NCBI GenBank assembly: GCA_024663395.1
Contig: JANFAH010000081.1
Location: 166,785-230,784, forward strand
From: Pisolithus tinctorius
Lineage: Eukaryota > Basidiomycota > Agaricomycetes > Boletales > Pisolithaceae
Direction: 5' to 3'
DNA: 64,000 nucleotides
Notes under the pieces: generated by a model
What the model was told of the DNA's origin: nothing
Databases searched by the model: none
What the model saw: only the letters and a program-made list of their open reading frames with translations
Part shown: positions 12,899 to 23,656 of the stretch, piece by piece
Layout: each line of letters begins with the position of its first letter
Position numbering within the stretch: the first letter of the stretch is position 1
Translations under genes and position numbers: made by a program

Positions 12899-13506
12899 CG
12901 ACCACTCCAGAACTGAGCGTCCGTTCCGTTGTCGTCGTCGAGGTCAAGAAGAAGGCAGCCGTGGGAAAAGAAAACTGCTTTGCTTCCTGTTGCAATTAAT
13001 TAAATAAGTAATTGTAGGTCATAATACATATTAGAGTGAGGACTACATATCACCTTGTTTACAAGGTCACTGCACCTCGAAATTCGTCGCTCATTTTTCG
13101 ACATCCGCGAACAATCCCCAATATCGCCGATACAAAGTCCGATTCAAATGATGGTGCCAAAGAATTGTTGGCATGCATGCATCTATGTACGATTGTAACG
13201 ATTTCAAATGCAACGGCGGTGAAGTTGCTGACGGCAATCAAACGATGGTGGCAATGATTTGAAGGCATGTATCTAGGTACTAATGCTGGCTTAAACCGTT
13301 CCATGTTCACTGCTTCAAACACCATGCACAACGGTTGGGGAAACGTGATGCGAACGACGCACGCTATTCGCTGAGTTGGCAGCGTCAGCTCTTGTATAGC
13401 GGTTGCTGACGCCCAATAATTGCTCCCTTACCTGGTTTGCCTCAGGTGTTATCTACGACGCCTTGGCTCCTTCCCCATCCACCGTCGTCTTGCGTTCAAG
13501 AGTAAT
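12899..13506. other. Spacer between low-complexity gene and Helitron gene
   Basis: It holds the 5' flank of the minus-strand low-complexity gene and the 3' flank of the Helitron gene. Two imperfect copies of a 45-50 nt unit lie at 13141-13190 and 13237-13280 (both contain GATGGTG and end with GCATG..ATCTA.GTAC). The tandem copy of the Helitron 3' end and a hairpin, listed separately, are also here. Confidence 0.5.
13382..13412. repeat. Perfect 8-bp hairpin downstream of Helitron gene
   Basis: GCGTCAGC at 13382-13389 is followed 15 nt later by its exact reverse complement GCTGACGC at 13405-13412. It lies about 95 nt past the helicase stop codon. Helitrons typically end with a short hairpin followed within about 10-15 nt by CTRR. 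On the minus strand no CTRR follows within that distance, so calling this the element end is only a suggestion. Confidence 0.4.
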
Positions 13507-13563
13507 CTACGCCGCATTGGCTCTTTCCCAATCCAACATCGTTTTGCGATCGAGGCCCGCCAG
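13453..13563 (-). repeat. 54-bp tandem duplication of helicase gene 3' end
   Basis: Two copies in tandem, with the stop codons at 13507-13509 and 13453-13455, are exactly 54 nt (18 codons) apart and in the same frame. The upstream copy ends the helicase (DRKTMLDWERANAA, stop). The downstream copy reads ERKTTVDGEGAKAS, stop. The copies differ at roughly a quarter of positions, so the duplication is not recent. Confidence 0.75.
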
Positions 13564-16500
13564 CCTTTGGTCTTCCAACCGCAGATATTCGCTCGGATGT
13601 TGGGTGAAGATCTTCTCGTCGAAATCACGCAGCAGTCGAATTGTATCCCTGCCCCGGCTGCGGGACAAGGCGACGTACGCGTTGAAGGGTGTAAGGCCCC
13701 CCGATGGTGGCGTGCCTATGTTGACGATGCAGTGTTCGATGGTCTGCGCCTGTGATCGATAATCGGTGAACGCATAGGCAGGTGTGATAGGTAACTGTTC
13801 TCTAGTCACTGTCGTCTTCACCCCCTTTGGCGTGACGATTGTAAACGATCTAGTGAGAGGTGCGATTGGAAGGACACCCAATGGTAAGCCGTCCAGCGCT
13901 TCAGCTTTTGTACAGCTCATGCGGAGAAGAATATAACATGGGGGATACTCCAAGTGGACAGATTGCGTTTCCAGGTTGACGGCCTGCTCCCTGCCATTGA
14001 GTACAATTTCTTCAACGTGCCCGTGCGCGCCATTCGCCATATCCAACCTGGTGGAAACGTTAAATGTTACCATGACCTCCATGCTGATAGCGAGGTGAAC
14101 CTCATCACGAAGGCCGCCGCGCTCTTGCTGCGAACGCCCTCGGGAGCCTTTGGGTTTCGCGGCGACAGCAAACTGTTCCTCCAGCGTTAATTGACGGCCA
14201 TCCACTGTGTCCACCGCCGGACATGTAAACAGCGTCACTCCCTGTGACTGTGTCTGCGATTTCACTGCCATCATATTCCACTTGATGCGTACAGCATGTC
14301 GAGGTGTCACCAAAAGAGCGTTGCTCCAAGGTGGTTGGGTGAAGTCGGCCGGTGCGCATTGGTCATTCGTGAGTACCAGGCTGCGAAGCATGGCGATGTG
14401 TCTCTCCTTGCAATTACCGTGCCACACGTGCTGAAGGAGATCCATCCAATCAGGATCTGTGACCCTGACTTGTGTTTTCAGTCGCACGACGACATCGAAC
14501 TGTTCGTATAATTTGCGCCCTAGGATTTCGAGTTCGGTATCCTTTTCTGCGTTCGACTGCCAATACAATGGCGCTGATGGCTTGCTTGCGACTGGAGGGA
14601 ATTGATGGAAGTCGCCAACCAGTATAACATTCAGGCCTCCAAATGGTTCGTCGGCCGCCGCAAGTTCATCTGCTCGGGCGTGACCAATGATCTCGGAAAG
14701 TGATGCGAAGAATGTACGAGAAATCATCGAGACCTCGTCTATGATTAGATACTGTTTACCCTGCCAAAATGTTTCCAGTTTTTTCCGCATTTTCGCCGAC
14801 TGCTTTCCGCCGTGTACAGGTATCATTGCAACGTAATGGAGTGTTTGTCCGTCAATAGTTGAGGCTGCGATTCCTGTATACGCCGCTTTCACCAGCAAGT
14901 GCCCCACTCCACGACACTGAAAATTCTGCGTGATTGTCTGAATTGTCTTCGATTTCCCTACCCCAGCTTCACCGGGGATGATCATACGCAATTGAGGTGG
15001 ATTGAGTCCTGACAGATGTTGTTGTAAATGCCAATCGACAATGTCATACGCTCGCCGTTGATCATCCAACAGCTCAGCGACTGGCATGGGGTCGAGGACG
15101 TTGATATTCCCTGTCAACCCGGTGAGCAAGGTCGCATCTCCATGGTCGCTTTCGATGAGGGCTCTGCTGAGATCGCTAATGCTGCCATCGACGTTCATCG
15201 TAGGGTCGACGGTCTGCTGCGTTTGCGAGTCTGGCGTGGTGGTCAATGCCGTGGCCATATTATGCATCGACCTCAACCATGCCAGAAGTCGTGAGTAGTC
15301 ATCCCCCTGCGCTATACAATAGCTGCACGGATTGCGTACGCCTTGCTCTCCTGTCAGTGTGAAGAAACCATGCCTCAGACCTACGGAAATCGCCTCATCA
15401 GCATGCCTTTCTTCATTTCGCGAGACTTGATTGCGTTTGAACTCTATAAGGTCGGCATGTGTTAAAGGGATTTGCAAGTCTTCCATTGGCTCGTCGGCGT
15501 CGTCATCTAACGGAACGTCCTTTCTAGGCTGCCGTGTATTGTGACTCGCTGATGTTAATGCCTCTGTAGGTGTTGTCTCGCATGCCGACCTTGATTCATA
15601 ATAGAACTCGATGCCAGACAGAATGCGCCTATGGGCAGGGTGCATCTCCACCATAAACGACTGAAACTCTTGACTCCATGTTCGAGTATTTCCCCTAAGA
15701 TCTTCTGCCTGTCGCCACGGCTTCAGAAGCGCGAGCATGGACGCACAGTAGAAATCGTTCCCGGTGTCTCTTCGCGGGAACCACGGACCCGCAATCTGAG
15801 GTAGGGTGTTGTGACCCATTGCACGAAAAACACGACGGTGGCTGTCAGCTCTTGGATGTCCGTCCATGTAATGCGATCGCTCATGAACAGGGCGGCCCCG
15901 TTTGGCTGTTGATGCCTCGTTCTCTTCACGAGCGGGTTGTGCCGTATAGGTCTCTTCCCATGTATCAATCACAAAAGCCAGGAGACCGCATGTTTCCATT
16001 TCTGGCCCTCGAAAGACATAATCCTGAAGCTGTGAACATGTATAAATATCTCCGCATTCATTGGCGTGAAGCGTGACCATCTCGCTGTCGTCCTTAATAC
16101 ATTCGTCAAAATTGTCGGTGATCTGAGTACACTGCATAGTTACCTCTCTGTCTGTGCAACCCTTGGTGAGTTGAACATCCTCAGCTCCACGGTCATTCTC
16201 GCCATCGTCCGCGCTGCCCGTCGCAATTCTGTTCGGATCCAGATGAACAAGCTGCCACTTGATCTGTGATTGCTTTGTACTGACCTGACACCTGTTGCTG
16301 GGGAAAGCTCAGGGAACATCCGTCTAATCGCAGTGAACAAGGCACTGGTGTACAGCGGCGCGAAGTTGTGGGACCTGAATGTATCGCCATACCCCATGAT
16401 ATAAGAAACCACTTGCGGTCCAGACAATTCCGCTTCGCAATTGATAACGTTGATGCAGCGGTAGAGTAGCAGTCAGTTTCGCTCGCGAATGTCCTCATAC

Positions 16501-19500
16501 CGCGGATTGTTCTCGTGGTACGCCAGGGCCGAGGCCATTAAGGCAGATAGATTGTGTGACTTCTTTTGTTTTTTCGTGGCATAGGCGGTAACATAAAAGG
16601 TGACATCTTTGGTATCTTCGCCGTTCGTGTTAATCTTGATGTCGTTGTTACATCGCAAATTCGTCAGTATCAACGGACAGTAGTTATTGATATACCCGAA
16701 AGTTCTCTTCGGCTTCCAGTTTCCCCTTTCATCGACATAGACGTCTTCACTGAGGGGCCATGGCGCACGACGCTTACATACAAGCAGATTATTTTGAACG
16801 CGAAGACAGGTTGCTCGAGAGCACGTGTGAAGCTGTTGGGATCGGAGCAGCTGGCGCTCGAGCAAATGGGTTTGATGAACCCAATCGTCCAGTCCTGGAT
16901 CCGGTGGCCATGAATACGCTACTTGGGAGTTTCGTGGCATCGTCTTCAAATCTTGCTCTGTAACGTCATCTAGATGGGCACGTATGTTGATGCGAATGTA
17001 CTCTCGAATTTTCTCACGAAACGTATGCGTCTGCAGCAACTGTTGCATTTCGGCTGCATCCGGAGTACCTGCCAACCACAGCAACATATGGACGTGTAGG
17101 GTTCCTCTCCCCTGCGCCTCTACCACACCGAAATAACCGGATAGTCGCCCAAGGATACCCATGTTGCTTGAACATCGTGAGCCCCGCTTGGTGATTCCCA
17201 GCAACGTCTCCAACGTGGTCTGAACCAAGAAATTGAAAAACCTCGCAGCTGTGTATGGATTGCTTGCAATATTAATCGCATGCTGATGGCTGTCAGGTCC
17301 TCCAAGAGCATCAAATTTGTCGAGATCGATAGTCTCTCCGGCCAACACTTGAGCGATTGGATCGTGGATATCTGCGGGGTTGATCGTCATCCATATCGTA
17401 GGTCCTCCCAGCAAAAGGCATGAGCCCCATATCATACCGTGATACAGAGATCGTGCATTGTCAGACCCTTCGACTTTACTGTTGGCTGCGACAACGTGTT
17501 TGTGCAATGCTCGTACCTGTGGATTGCTAATCGTGGTTTTTCTCGCTTCTTCCTCCTCTGCCTTCCACAACTCATCGACAGTCAAACAAGACAATGCTAG
17601 GGCGTCTCGTTCAAAATCCTTCCTCCGCATTTGCAGACGAGCCGTGCGCATCGCGTCCCGTTTTTGGATCATGGCGAAAATCACAAAAGGAAATGCATGA
17701 TGGACGACAAACCGGCGGTCGTAATATTGCATGGCCCACCTCGCATGTTCACGAAGGCTGACGTTCACTGCACGGTCGGTCTCTATACCACCTCGTCCGT
17801 AGGGGAACAGGCACGGGAAAGCAGCAGCGAGCGGATTGGGCGTACCACTTTCCGTGGCGTCCTTGCCAAAATCTCCTACGGGCTTCAGACTGTGCCGCAC
17901 CACATAACCACCTTCCTGTGTCGCATCCATCAGGTTGGCGAGCGCATAGCCCATGAGTTCCGAGGAGGAAACCCGGCTGAGATCACTGTCAGTGACGCCG
18001 AGTGCGTGCAGAGGTACGACATCGGCTGCCATTTTGTTTTCTTTCAGATCCTGCTGAGATATATAGACAGTGCGCAGTAAATCTAACCTTCGTCGTTTAT
18101 TAGATCCGCACTATCACCGCAGGCCGGCTCGCCATCCGTGACCTCCGCTTCTTCGTCATGATCATCCTCGTCGTTCACCTCTGAGCGTGTCACCAATGGT
18201 AGGCATTCTTCCCACATTGAATGACGTACTTACGAATGTCGTCCAGTATCTCATCCTGTACGTATCCATCCCTTTCTTGCAAAGCGACAGTAGCATCATC
18301 TTCGCGTCGAATGAGCGCCTCTATTTCCTCCGGTATTTCATCGTCAGGTAGGGTCATCAACCGCTGTTCCAAAATGGTGATATCATGGTAAAGGGAATTG
18401 TTCTCTTTCAGCCATTGTAACGCTTCGTGAACGGCCTCCCGGTGGATGCGGAAAGTGCGCGACAACCAATTCTTCAGCAAGGTTCGGGTTCCTATGAATG
18501 TGATTGCCAATACACTACTAAGTGTTGCCACACGCTGTGGCATCATACTTCCTTCCAGCATGCTCGCAATCGCGGTCGTATTGACTTCGTACAAGGTCAC
18601 ATTACCCGCCATGGCTCGCTGAAGGTGAGCAGGGTTGTATCCACGTGAACCGTCTTTCGGGTATAACTTGAACACATAGCAGCGTGGATAATGCCGGGCG
18701 ACCAAAAGCGTTTCTGCAAATGTCAATCTGTGAAGTGCCAGGGGGGCCTCTCCCAACCACATATTGTTATTCAATGCAAGCCTCGGCATTTTGTTGGCTC
18801 TCAGAGCACGGTTACATTCCCTGCATACCCATCCCTTCCCTGAGTCGTCAACATGGTGCTTTAACAGTAACAGGCCCTGCCATAACTCGTGTGTGGGATG
18901 CACAACTTCTGGTTTAAGTTGAACTTGAATGTTCGGTATATTTTCTAGAAGTTCCTCTGTACCTGTGAAAAGCGGTGAATGACGGCGTCATCAGGAATGC
19001 GTCCACTCACCTTCACTGATCATTAGCTCGCGCGCACACACAACACACACACCACGTTGTAGTGCAGCATTCCCTGTCCCCTTGATGAAAGCCGCGACAT
19101 GCGCTCGTACGTCTTTCTCTGATGGCAAGTCCAAGTACTCGTCCTTGCACATGCCATGTCTGAATGGATTGCGTGCCTCAGGTTCGCTGTCCTCTCGCTC
19201 CGACCGTTTGATCCGCATTAACGCTCGCCGTTTGGCTTGATAGGCTCTGTCAACATCGCGTTTGCGCTCTTTCTTACTTCTCTCCTTTGCTTCCGCAACC
19301 ACGCGTATATGTTCTTGCATGTCTGGCGACAATTGACTGATTGCAGGCCGGAGCTTGGCCCAGGTTCGGAGTCCATAGGGCAGGGAGCCGGGTGGAACAC
19401 TATCGTACACTTCTTGCCGGGTGAGATGTCCCCAAATATCTCCCATGGTCGGTGGATGATGAGGGCTGTCGGTGTGTCTTTTCCGTGACTCTAACAGGCT

Positions 19501-19518
19501 ACCATATTCACAAGGCAT
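13507..19518 (-). pseudogene. Helitron Rep-helicase (DUF6570 + HUH Rep + Pif1-like helicase), disabled
   Basis: Minus-strand exons run 19518-19011, then 18962 to about 18234, a small exon near 18180-18090 whose borders are uncertain, 18032-16473, and on to 13507. In order: a basic N-terminus with RKRDVDRAYQAKRRALMRI; a DUF6570-like region (WVCRECNRALRANKMPRLAL); the Rep domain with its HUH motif in GRGTLHVHMLLWL and the tyrosine pair in FYVTAYATKKQKK; then a Pif1-type helicase with Walker A GEAGVGKSKTIQTI, Walker B YLIIDEVSMI, VGDFHQFPPV, and the late motif AYVALSRSRGRDTIRLL. Together they catalyse rolling-circle transposition. An in-frame TGA at 16473-16475 sits where the alignment expects an arginine (RERN, stop, LLLYRCINVIN); reading resumes in the same frame. 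Frame also changes near 16264-16300, by intron or indel. The product would therefore be truncated before the helicase. Element ends were not found. Confidence 0.88.
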
Positions 19519-19607
19519 GGCCCTCCTATTTTCCCCCCTTTTCTGCCGACTTTAAAATCGCTTCGCCGTTTAGGGGACCCCACTCCGTCCCCACTGCTCG
19601 AACCACC
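19519..19607. promoter_or_regulatory. 89-bp shared promoter between Helitron gene and companion gene
   Basis: The start codons of two divergent genes lie 89 bp apart. The gap contains a pyrimidine-rich tract (19530-19544) and an AT-rich ACTTTAAAATCG box at about 19549-19560 that could serve as a TATA-like element. It must hold at least one and possibly both core promoters. Confidence 0.5.
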
Positions 19608-20911
19608 ATGGCTCCACGTGCAGCTAAGGAGAAACAGAAGACATCGTTGGCTAGTAGTGGTTAGTTGTTTTGTCTACCCTCCAGGTCTTCCGAGGCACGG
19701 CCCACTGATGGTCACGGTACAGAGGTGGAGGGTGCTGATGGTCAATCCCCTGCCATTAACCAGGTGAACACTGTCGAAGGCGTGCCAAGTATGATTTCCT
19801 CGACGGCGACGGATGGTACCATATCTGCCTCCGCGGCCAAGGAAACAGGTCAGGTCGACACCAATGAGATTGATGACATCATAAACATGCTAAAAACCAA
19901 CACCCTTGCGTTCTACGGCACCACGGCGCAACTCGCTTCTCGGGCTGAATTTTTCCAGGGGGGTTTTTCAGGCGACATCGCAATCGTCAAAGACACTGGC
20001 GAAGAAACGACGGAACTGCTCATCAGTGGCATTTTTCAAGTTGATCGCCAAAACTTTTTCATGGGCCCTGAGGGAGCGTACATGCCATCAGGGGCATTCA
20101 AGCGGGAGTTTTTGGAGACCAAACTTAGCTGTCAACTTATCCCTGTTCAGAAAGACTCTGCGTTTAAGACAGCTTGTGCTGATTTCCCTGCCATTGTGGG
20201 GAACGTCAGGGCTCTCGAAAGACTAATCCCCTCCAAGAAGGGGACGACCTTGATTTCTTGCATCCGAGAGGCCAACAGCGTCACATCTATCAGAGTCAGC
20301 CACTCGTTGTTCATGAAGAAAGACGAGAGCATGGACCCTGACATTGCCAGCCTTGACGGTATGTTTTTCTATTTCATGAGCTTCACATTCAACTGACATA
20401 TGGCAGAGGCCCGAACGGCTGATTGGCCTGTCCAGGAGCGCACAAGGACGGCCTTAGAGCGTGCAGCTATGACACACGTGGTTTGTCCCCTGCCTGCCTT
20501 TGATCAAGATCATAGGCCCATCGCAGCATGTGACTACCAACGAAAGCTTTGTGGTGCTGTCGTCATTGTGCACTTCGCCCTCATACACTACTATTTCAAA
20601 CAGGATAAAAAGTCCGTGTTCAGTGGCGTACTGCGCGAGATGGTAGTATTACGCGAACCACCCCCTCCGCCTACAAACCCTCTCAAAAGATCTGTTTATG
20701 GGGGCGGGCCGTCTTTCGCGCACATGCCCACCACGAAGAAAGTACGCCAGGTATGCATGACATATCCATCGCATTTACTGTCAACGGCTTACATATCTTT
20801 GAGGCTTAAAAATGCTTAATGTGTTCATAGGAGTTGTCGTGTTTCACTACTTGGAGATTCACGCCTCAAATCGGTATCTTTGTGTTAAACGTCGTGAGGG
20901 CAAAGGGATAG
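19608..20911 (+). CDS. Unknown protein encoded divergently from the Helitron gene
   Basis: I do not recognise this protein. Four exons are supported: 19608-19659, 19723-20358, 20407-20750 and 20831-20911, all with good splice sites and matching phase, giving about 370 residues. The short basic N-terminus (MAPRAAKEKQKTSLASSE) suggests nucleic-acid binding or nuclear entry. The core includes ALAFYGTT-like and FFQGGFSGDIAIVKDTGE segments, then GIFQVDRQNFFMGPEGAYMP, then a C-terminal part with ERTRTALERAAMTH, KLCGAVVIVHFALIHYYFK and a PPPPPTNPLKR tract. The 3' end is the weakest part: a further intron starting at about 20899 would carry the frame to about 21050-21120. Its start codon is 89 bp from that of the Helitron transposase, so it may be a passenger or accessory gene of that element. 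Function unknown. Confidence 0.65.
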
Positions 20912-21175
20912 TGTTCATGCCATTATGTATGTAGGAACATTGGAAGCTCATGTACACCAGAGTCGAATGCAGAAAAGCCCAAACATGCCGTTGTATGCAG
21001 CAAACCACGGTCCCCAGTGCCGGCTCGTCTTCGTGGTAATCGCACGGCGCAAAGGTGCCATGCCTGCTGTGGCGGCCTGCACGATGAGCGACACGAGATC
21101 TTGTGAGTTTTGTCCTTGCTAGCGTCTGATCATGGCGTGCTCCCCCTTTTCCTGTTCAAGTCACTAAGACGTCTT

Positions 21176-21352
21176 GGTCATAAGGGGCTCCAGCTCTTTG
21201 GGGTTTCTGCAGGGCATACCGCATCCCCCCTGCTGGGGCCCCTCACACCTTCAATGATGTAAGTGCCTTTGATTTTTTCGGACGGCGCGTTCTTGATCAT
21301 AAGGAGGTGCACCCCTTGGTTACCAAGCCGCTGACATGGTCCGATCATAAGG
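21176..21352 (+). repeat. Three copies of a GRTCATAAGG decamer upstream of a gene
   Basis: GGTCATAAGG at 21176-21185 and GATCATAAGG at 21295-21304 and 21343-21352 share one orientation and are followed by G-rich sequence. The last copy is about 20 bp before a TATTTAA box. This placement fits an upstream activator site, but the factor is unknown. Confidence 0.55.
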
Positions 21353-21370
21353 GGGGGTCCCTGCTGTGGG

Positions 21371-21377
21371 GTATTTA
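21371..21377 (+). promoter_or_regulatory. TATA-like box (TATTTAA)
   Basis: TATTTAA lies about 115 bp before the ATG at 21486. A 5'-untranslated leader with an intron (GTAAGT near 21431, CAG before 21484) fits between them, so transcription probably starts near 21400. Confidence 0.45.
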
Positions 21378-21485
21378 ATGAGCTTCCTAGGCTTTCTGGC
21401 CTGCATTCTCAAACCTCCCAACCCACTGGTAAGTGTCATGTATCTCGTCGAGGAAATCTCTTATGGTTTTTCCATTCGACAGACA

Positions 21486-21950
21486 ATGGATAACGCACAG
21501 CACTCCGACGTCCAGACGGATGGCGGAACACTTTACACCGTATGGGGTTTCCTTTTCGGCAGAACCTCAGGCCCGCGCAGACTGAGCATCCGTGTCGACA
21601 ACACCGGCACCATGACTATTAGTGGCAATCAATACCTCTTTCCTCCTGATGCCTCTATCACCTCAGCGCGAGTGCAGGTTCGCCACAGGCTGTACATCGT
21701 CTTCTTCGACCTCCACCGCCACCAAACCTGTCGAGAGAGCGGTGCATATGTTTTTGTCAGGGTGCAGCCTGGTCATCAATGTCCCTTGCACATTCGTGCA
21801 GAAGATGATCTCCAGGACATCATGAATGGCCTCCTCGTGTTCGTCTCTACTATGTTTCCATCTGCTCACCGCACTGACTATATTACAGATTGGCTACACG
21901 TTTTCCATCTACAGAGTCCGGATCTGCCACGACAAATCAATCCTAACTGA
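21486..21950 (+). CDS. Unknown small protein, 154 residues
   Basis: Unrecognised. The ATG at 21486 follows a probable leader intron ending just upstream. The protein starts MDNAQHSDVQTDGGTLYTV and continues with GFLFGRTSGPRRLSIRVDN and GNQYLFPPDASITSARVQV, which reads like a beta-rich fold. The last third is less convincing, and a further intron could change the C-terminus; another open frame overlaps it. An in-frame upstream ATG at 21378 lies directly behind the TATA-like box and is less likely to be the start. There is no signal peptide. Confidence 0.45.
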   Translation: MDNAQHSDVQTDGGTLYTVWGFLFGRTSGPRRLSIRVDNTGTMTISGNQYLFPPDASITSARVQVRHRLYIVFFDLHRHQTCRESGAYVFVRVQPGHQCPLHIRAEDDLQDIMNGLLVFVSTMFPSAHRTDYITDWLHVFHLQSPDLPRQINPN

Positions 21951-22327
21951 GGTCCGAGATACTGCCAGGCAGGAAAACCGAGTTACGATACATAGTTTAT
22001 GGAGCATCTACCTAAATAACACGCTGGTTCCCTGTTTGACGAAAGGCTGTATGGATCCCGTGATATATATTCATAGCTAGCACCTGAGGAATCTACCAAA
22101 TTGTATGTACGAAATACGAAAACGATTTGAACATTGTACGCATTCCTGTGGCTGTACTGCCACCCACGTTCTCGCGCGCTTTCTTGCTTCGTCGTCTGTG
22201 TCCAACGCGCGGCGTCTGCCGTCATCAATTCATCAATCACAGTATGTATTATCACCCTCCCTATACCTTGTGGTCTGCATTTGTAACGTTCGTTGTCACC
22301 CCTTGAACCCCTTAACGGGTGTGGCCC

Positions 22328-22336
22328 TATAAAGGA
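22328..22336 (+). promoter_or_regulatory. TATA box (CTATAAAGG)
   Basis: A near-consensus TATA box lies about 50 bp before the ATG at 22379. This spacing fits a short leader starting near 22360. Confidence 0.6.
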
Positions 22337-22378
22337 CGATGTTGGGGCTGCACGGAACGTCGCCACCTTCTCCCAGGT

Positions 22379-23321
22379 ATGTTTCGTTTACCACCTGAAC
22401 TGCGAAACCACGTCCTGGGTTACTGTAGCATCCATGATATTGCTAACTTTGCAAGATCGTCGAGTACGGCTGCGATCCTCTCCTACTGTTATATCGGATA
22501 CTGCCTCCGTATTCGAACTGCAGGGTTTTTCTCCAGCTGTGCTGTCCTACTAGGTATCTTGCGCTCCTGCGACGCTGTCATTTCTGGATCCTTCGCACTT
22601 CACATGGTCTTGCCTGCCAACAGCTGTGCTTGGACACCCTCGGACATAGATATTTATGTGCCTTTGCGCCAGATGTGTTACTTATCCATGAAACTAGAAT
22701 GCGAGGGTACGTCTCTCTCATCCCCTTCGTGCATTAACATGCTCCGACTACCGGCTTGCAGGGTACAATATCATTCACGAGCGTCGCGTCGAGGCCAGCC
22801 CTTACAACATGACCACCATTCGCTCTATCCTCACTTTTTCCAACGGCACCCATCACATTGATGTTATTGTCTCCAGAACATCGACTGCTATCTCCCCGCT
22901 GTTTCAGTTCCACAGCACAGCTGTGATGAATTTCATCAGCACTGACAGCATTTTTTGCACGTATCCCAACCTGACATTCCATCGCCGTGCGCTCATCAAC
23001 TCACTTCCCGTTTATAATGGCTCTATCGGCTTCAAGACCATGGCAGCCCTGCAAAAATACGCCTCGCGTGGTTTCGATTTTGGCGCTTGCGAGGACGTTC
23101 ATCACATGCCATATACTTGCAGGTCTATTCCTCGCACTTTGACAGATGGCGGCTGTTTATGGCTTCAAATCACTGATCTCCGTCATGACGTCGTGAGGAC
23201 TACTGAGGTCTTCAAATGCTTGGGAGTTATCAACGTCATGTGGTTGCTTGGTGGGTACGTATGCGGGGCATATCCTGCCTTTTTGGATGGCTATTCGTTT
23301 GTGTTCGAGAATGACATGTGA
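22379..23321 (+). CDS. F-box protein with nucleotidyltransferase-like domain
   Basis: Two exons, 22379-22706 and 22762-23321, joined in phase 1, encode 295 residues. The N-terminus is an F-box-like stretch (FRLPPELRNHVLGYCSIHDI). From about residue 65 comes a signature of the nucleotidyltransferase superfamily: CDAVISGSFALHMVLP, then TPSDIDIYVP, that is a GS motif followed by DxD about 20 residues later. A later HHIDVIVSRTST strand could supply the third acidic residue. After that it runs RALINSLPVYNGSIGFKT and a DVVRTTEVFKCLG segment. In large basidiomycete families of this kind the enzymatic role is unproven. One reading is SCF-type recruitment coupled to a degenerate or active nucleotidyltransferase fold. 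The ATG sits right behind a TATA box, and the frame is intact. Confidence 0.72.
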
Positions 23322-23536
23322 GTTCATGAAGCATCCAATCGTGTGCGTGGACTCATTCTCTGAAGGGATCGTCTCTCCGATCGGCACTTCATCGGAAGTG
23401 AGGAGGTTTAGCTTTTTTCTTGGCGGCAAGGGCTAGGGTTGAAATGTTATTGGCAATTAGAGACGGGACCTACGGGTGGGCTGCAATGACAAAGAGATGC
23501 ATGTACAAACTATCCTGCCTTTCTGGATGGCTATTC
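23271..23536 (+). repeat. 26-bp direct repeat of the gene's 3' end
   Basis: The sequence at 23271-23296, inside the last codons of the F-box/nucleotidyltransferase gene, recurs at 23511-23536 with one mismatch, 240 bp away. Similarity fades on both sides. It is probably a relic of a partial duplication of the gene. Confidence 0.65.
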
Positions 23537-23656
23537 ATTCATATTTAACAACAACACATTATCTGAAGATGAATGCACGCTGCAATAGAAAAGTTGGAGT
23601 GATACAGATATTGTTTGCTAGCCGTATATTATGGGAGTCGATGACGTGTCCGTAAA

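Noticed and set aside
13268..13278. CTAG at about 13272 as the Helitron 3' end
   Set aside because: No hairpin precedes it at the usual distance on the minus strand.
13403..13762. Plus-strand ORFs opposite the helicase 3' end
   Set aside because: They are antisense shadows; their internal repeat merely mirrors the 54-bp tandem copy on the minus strand.
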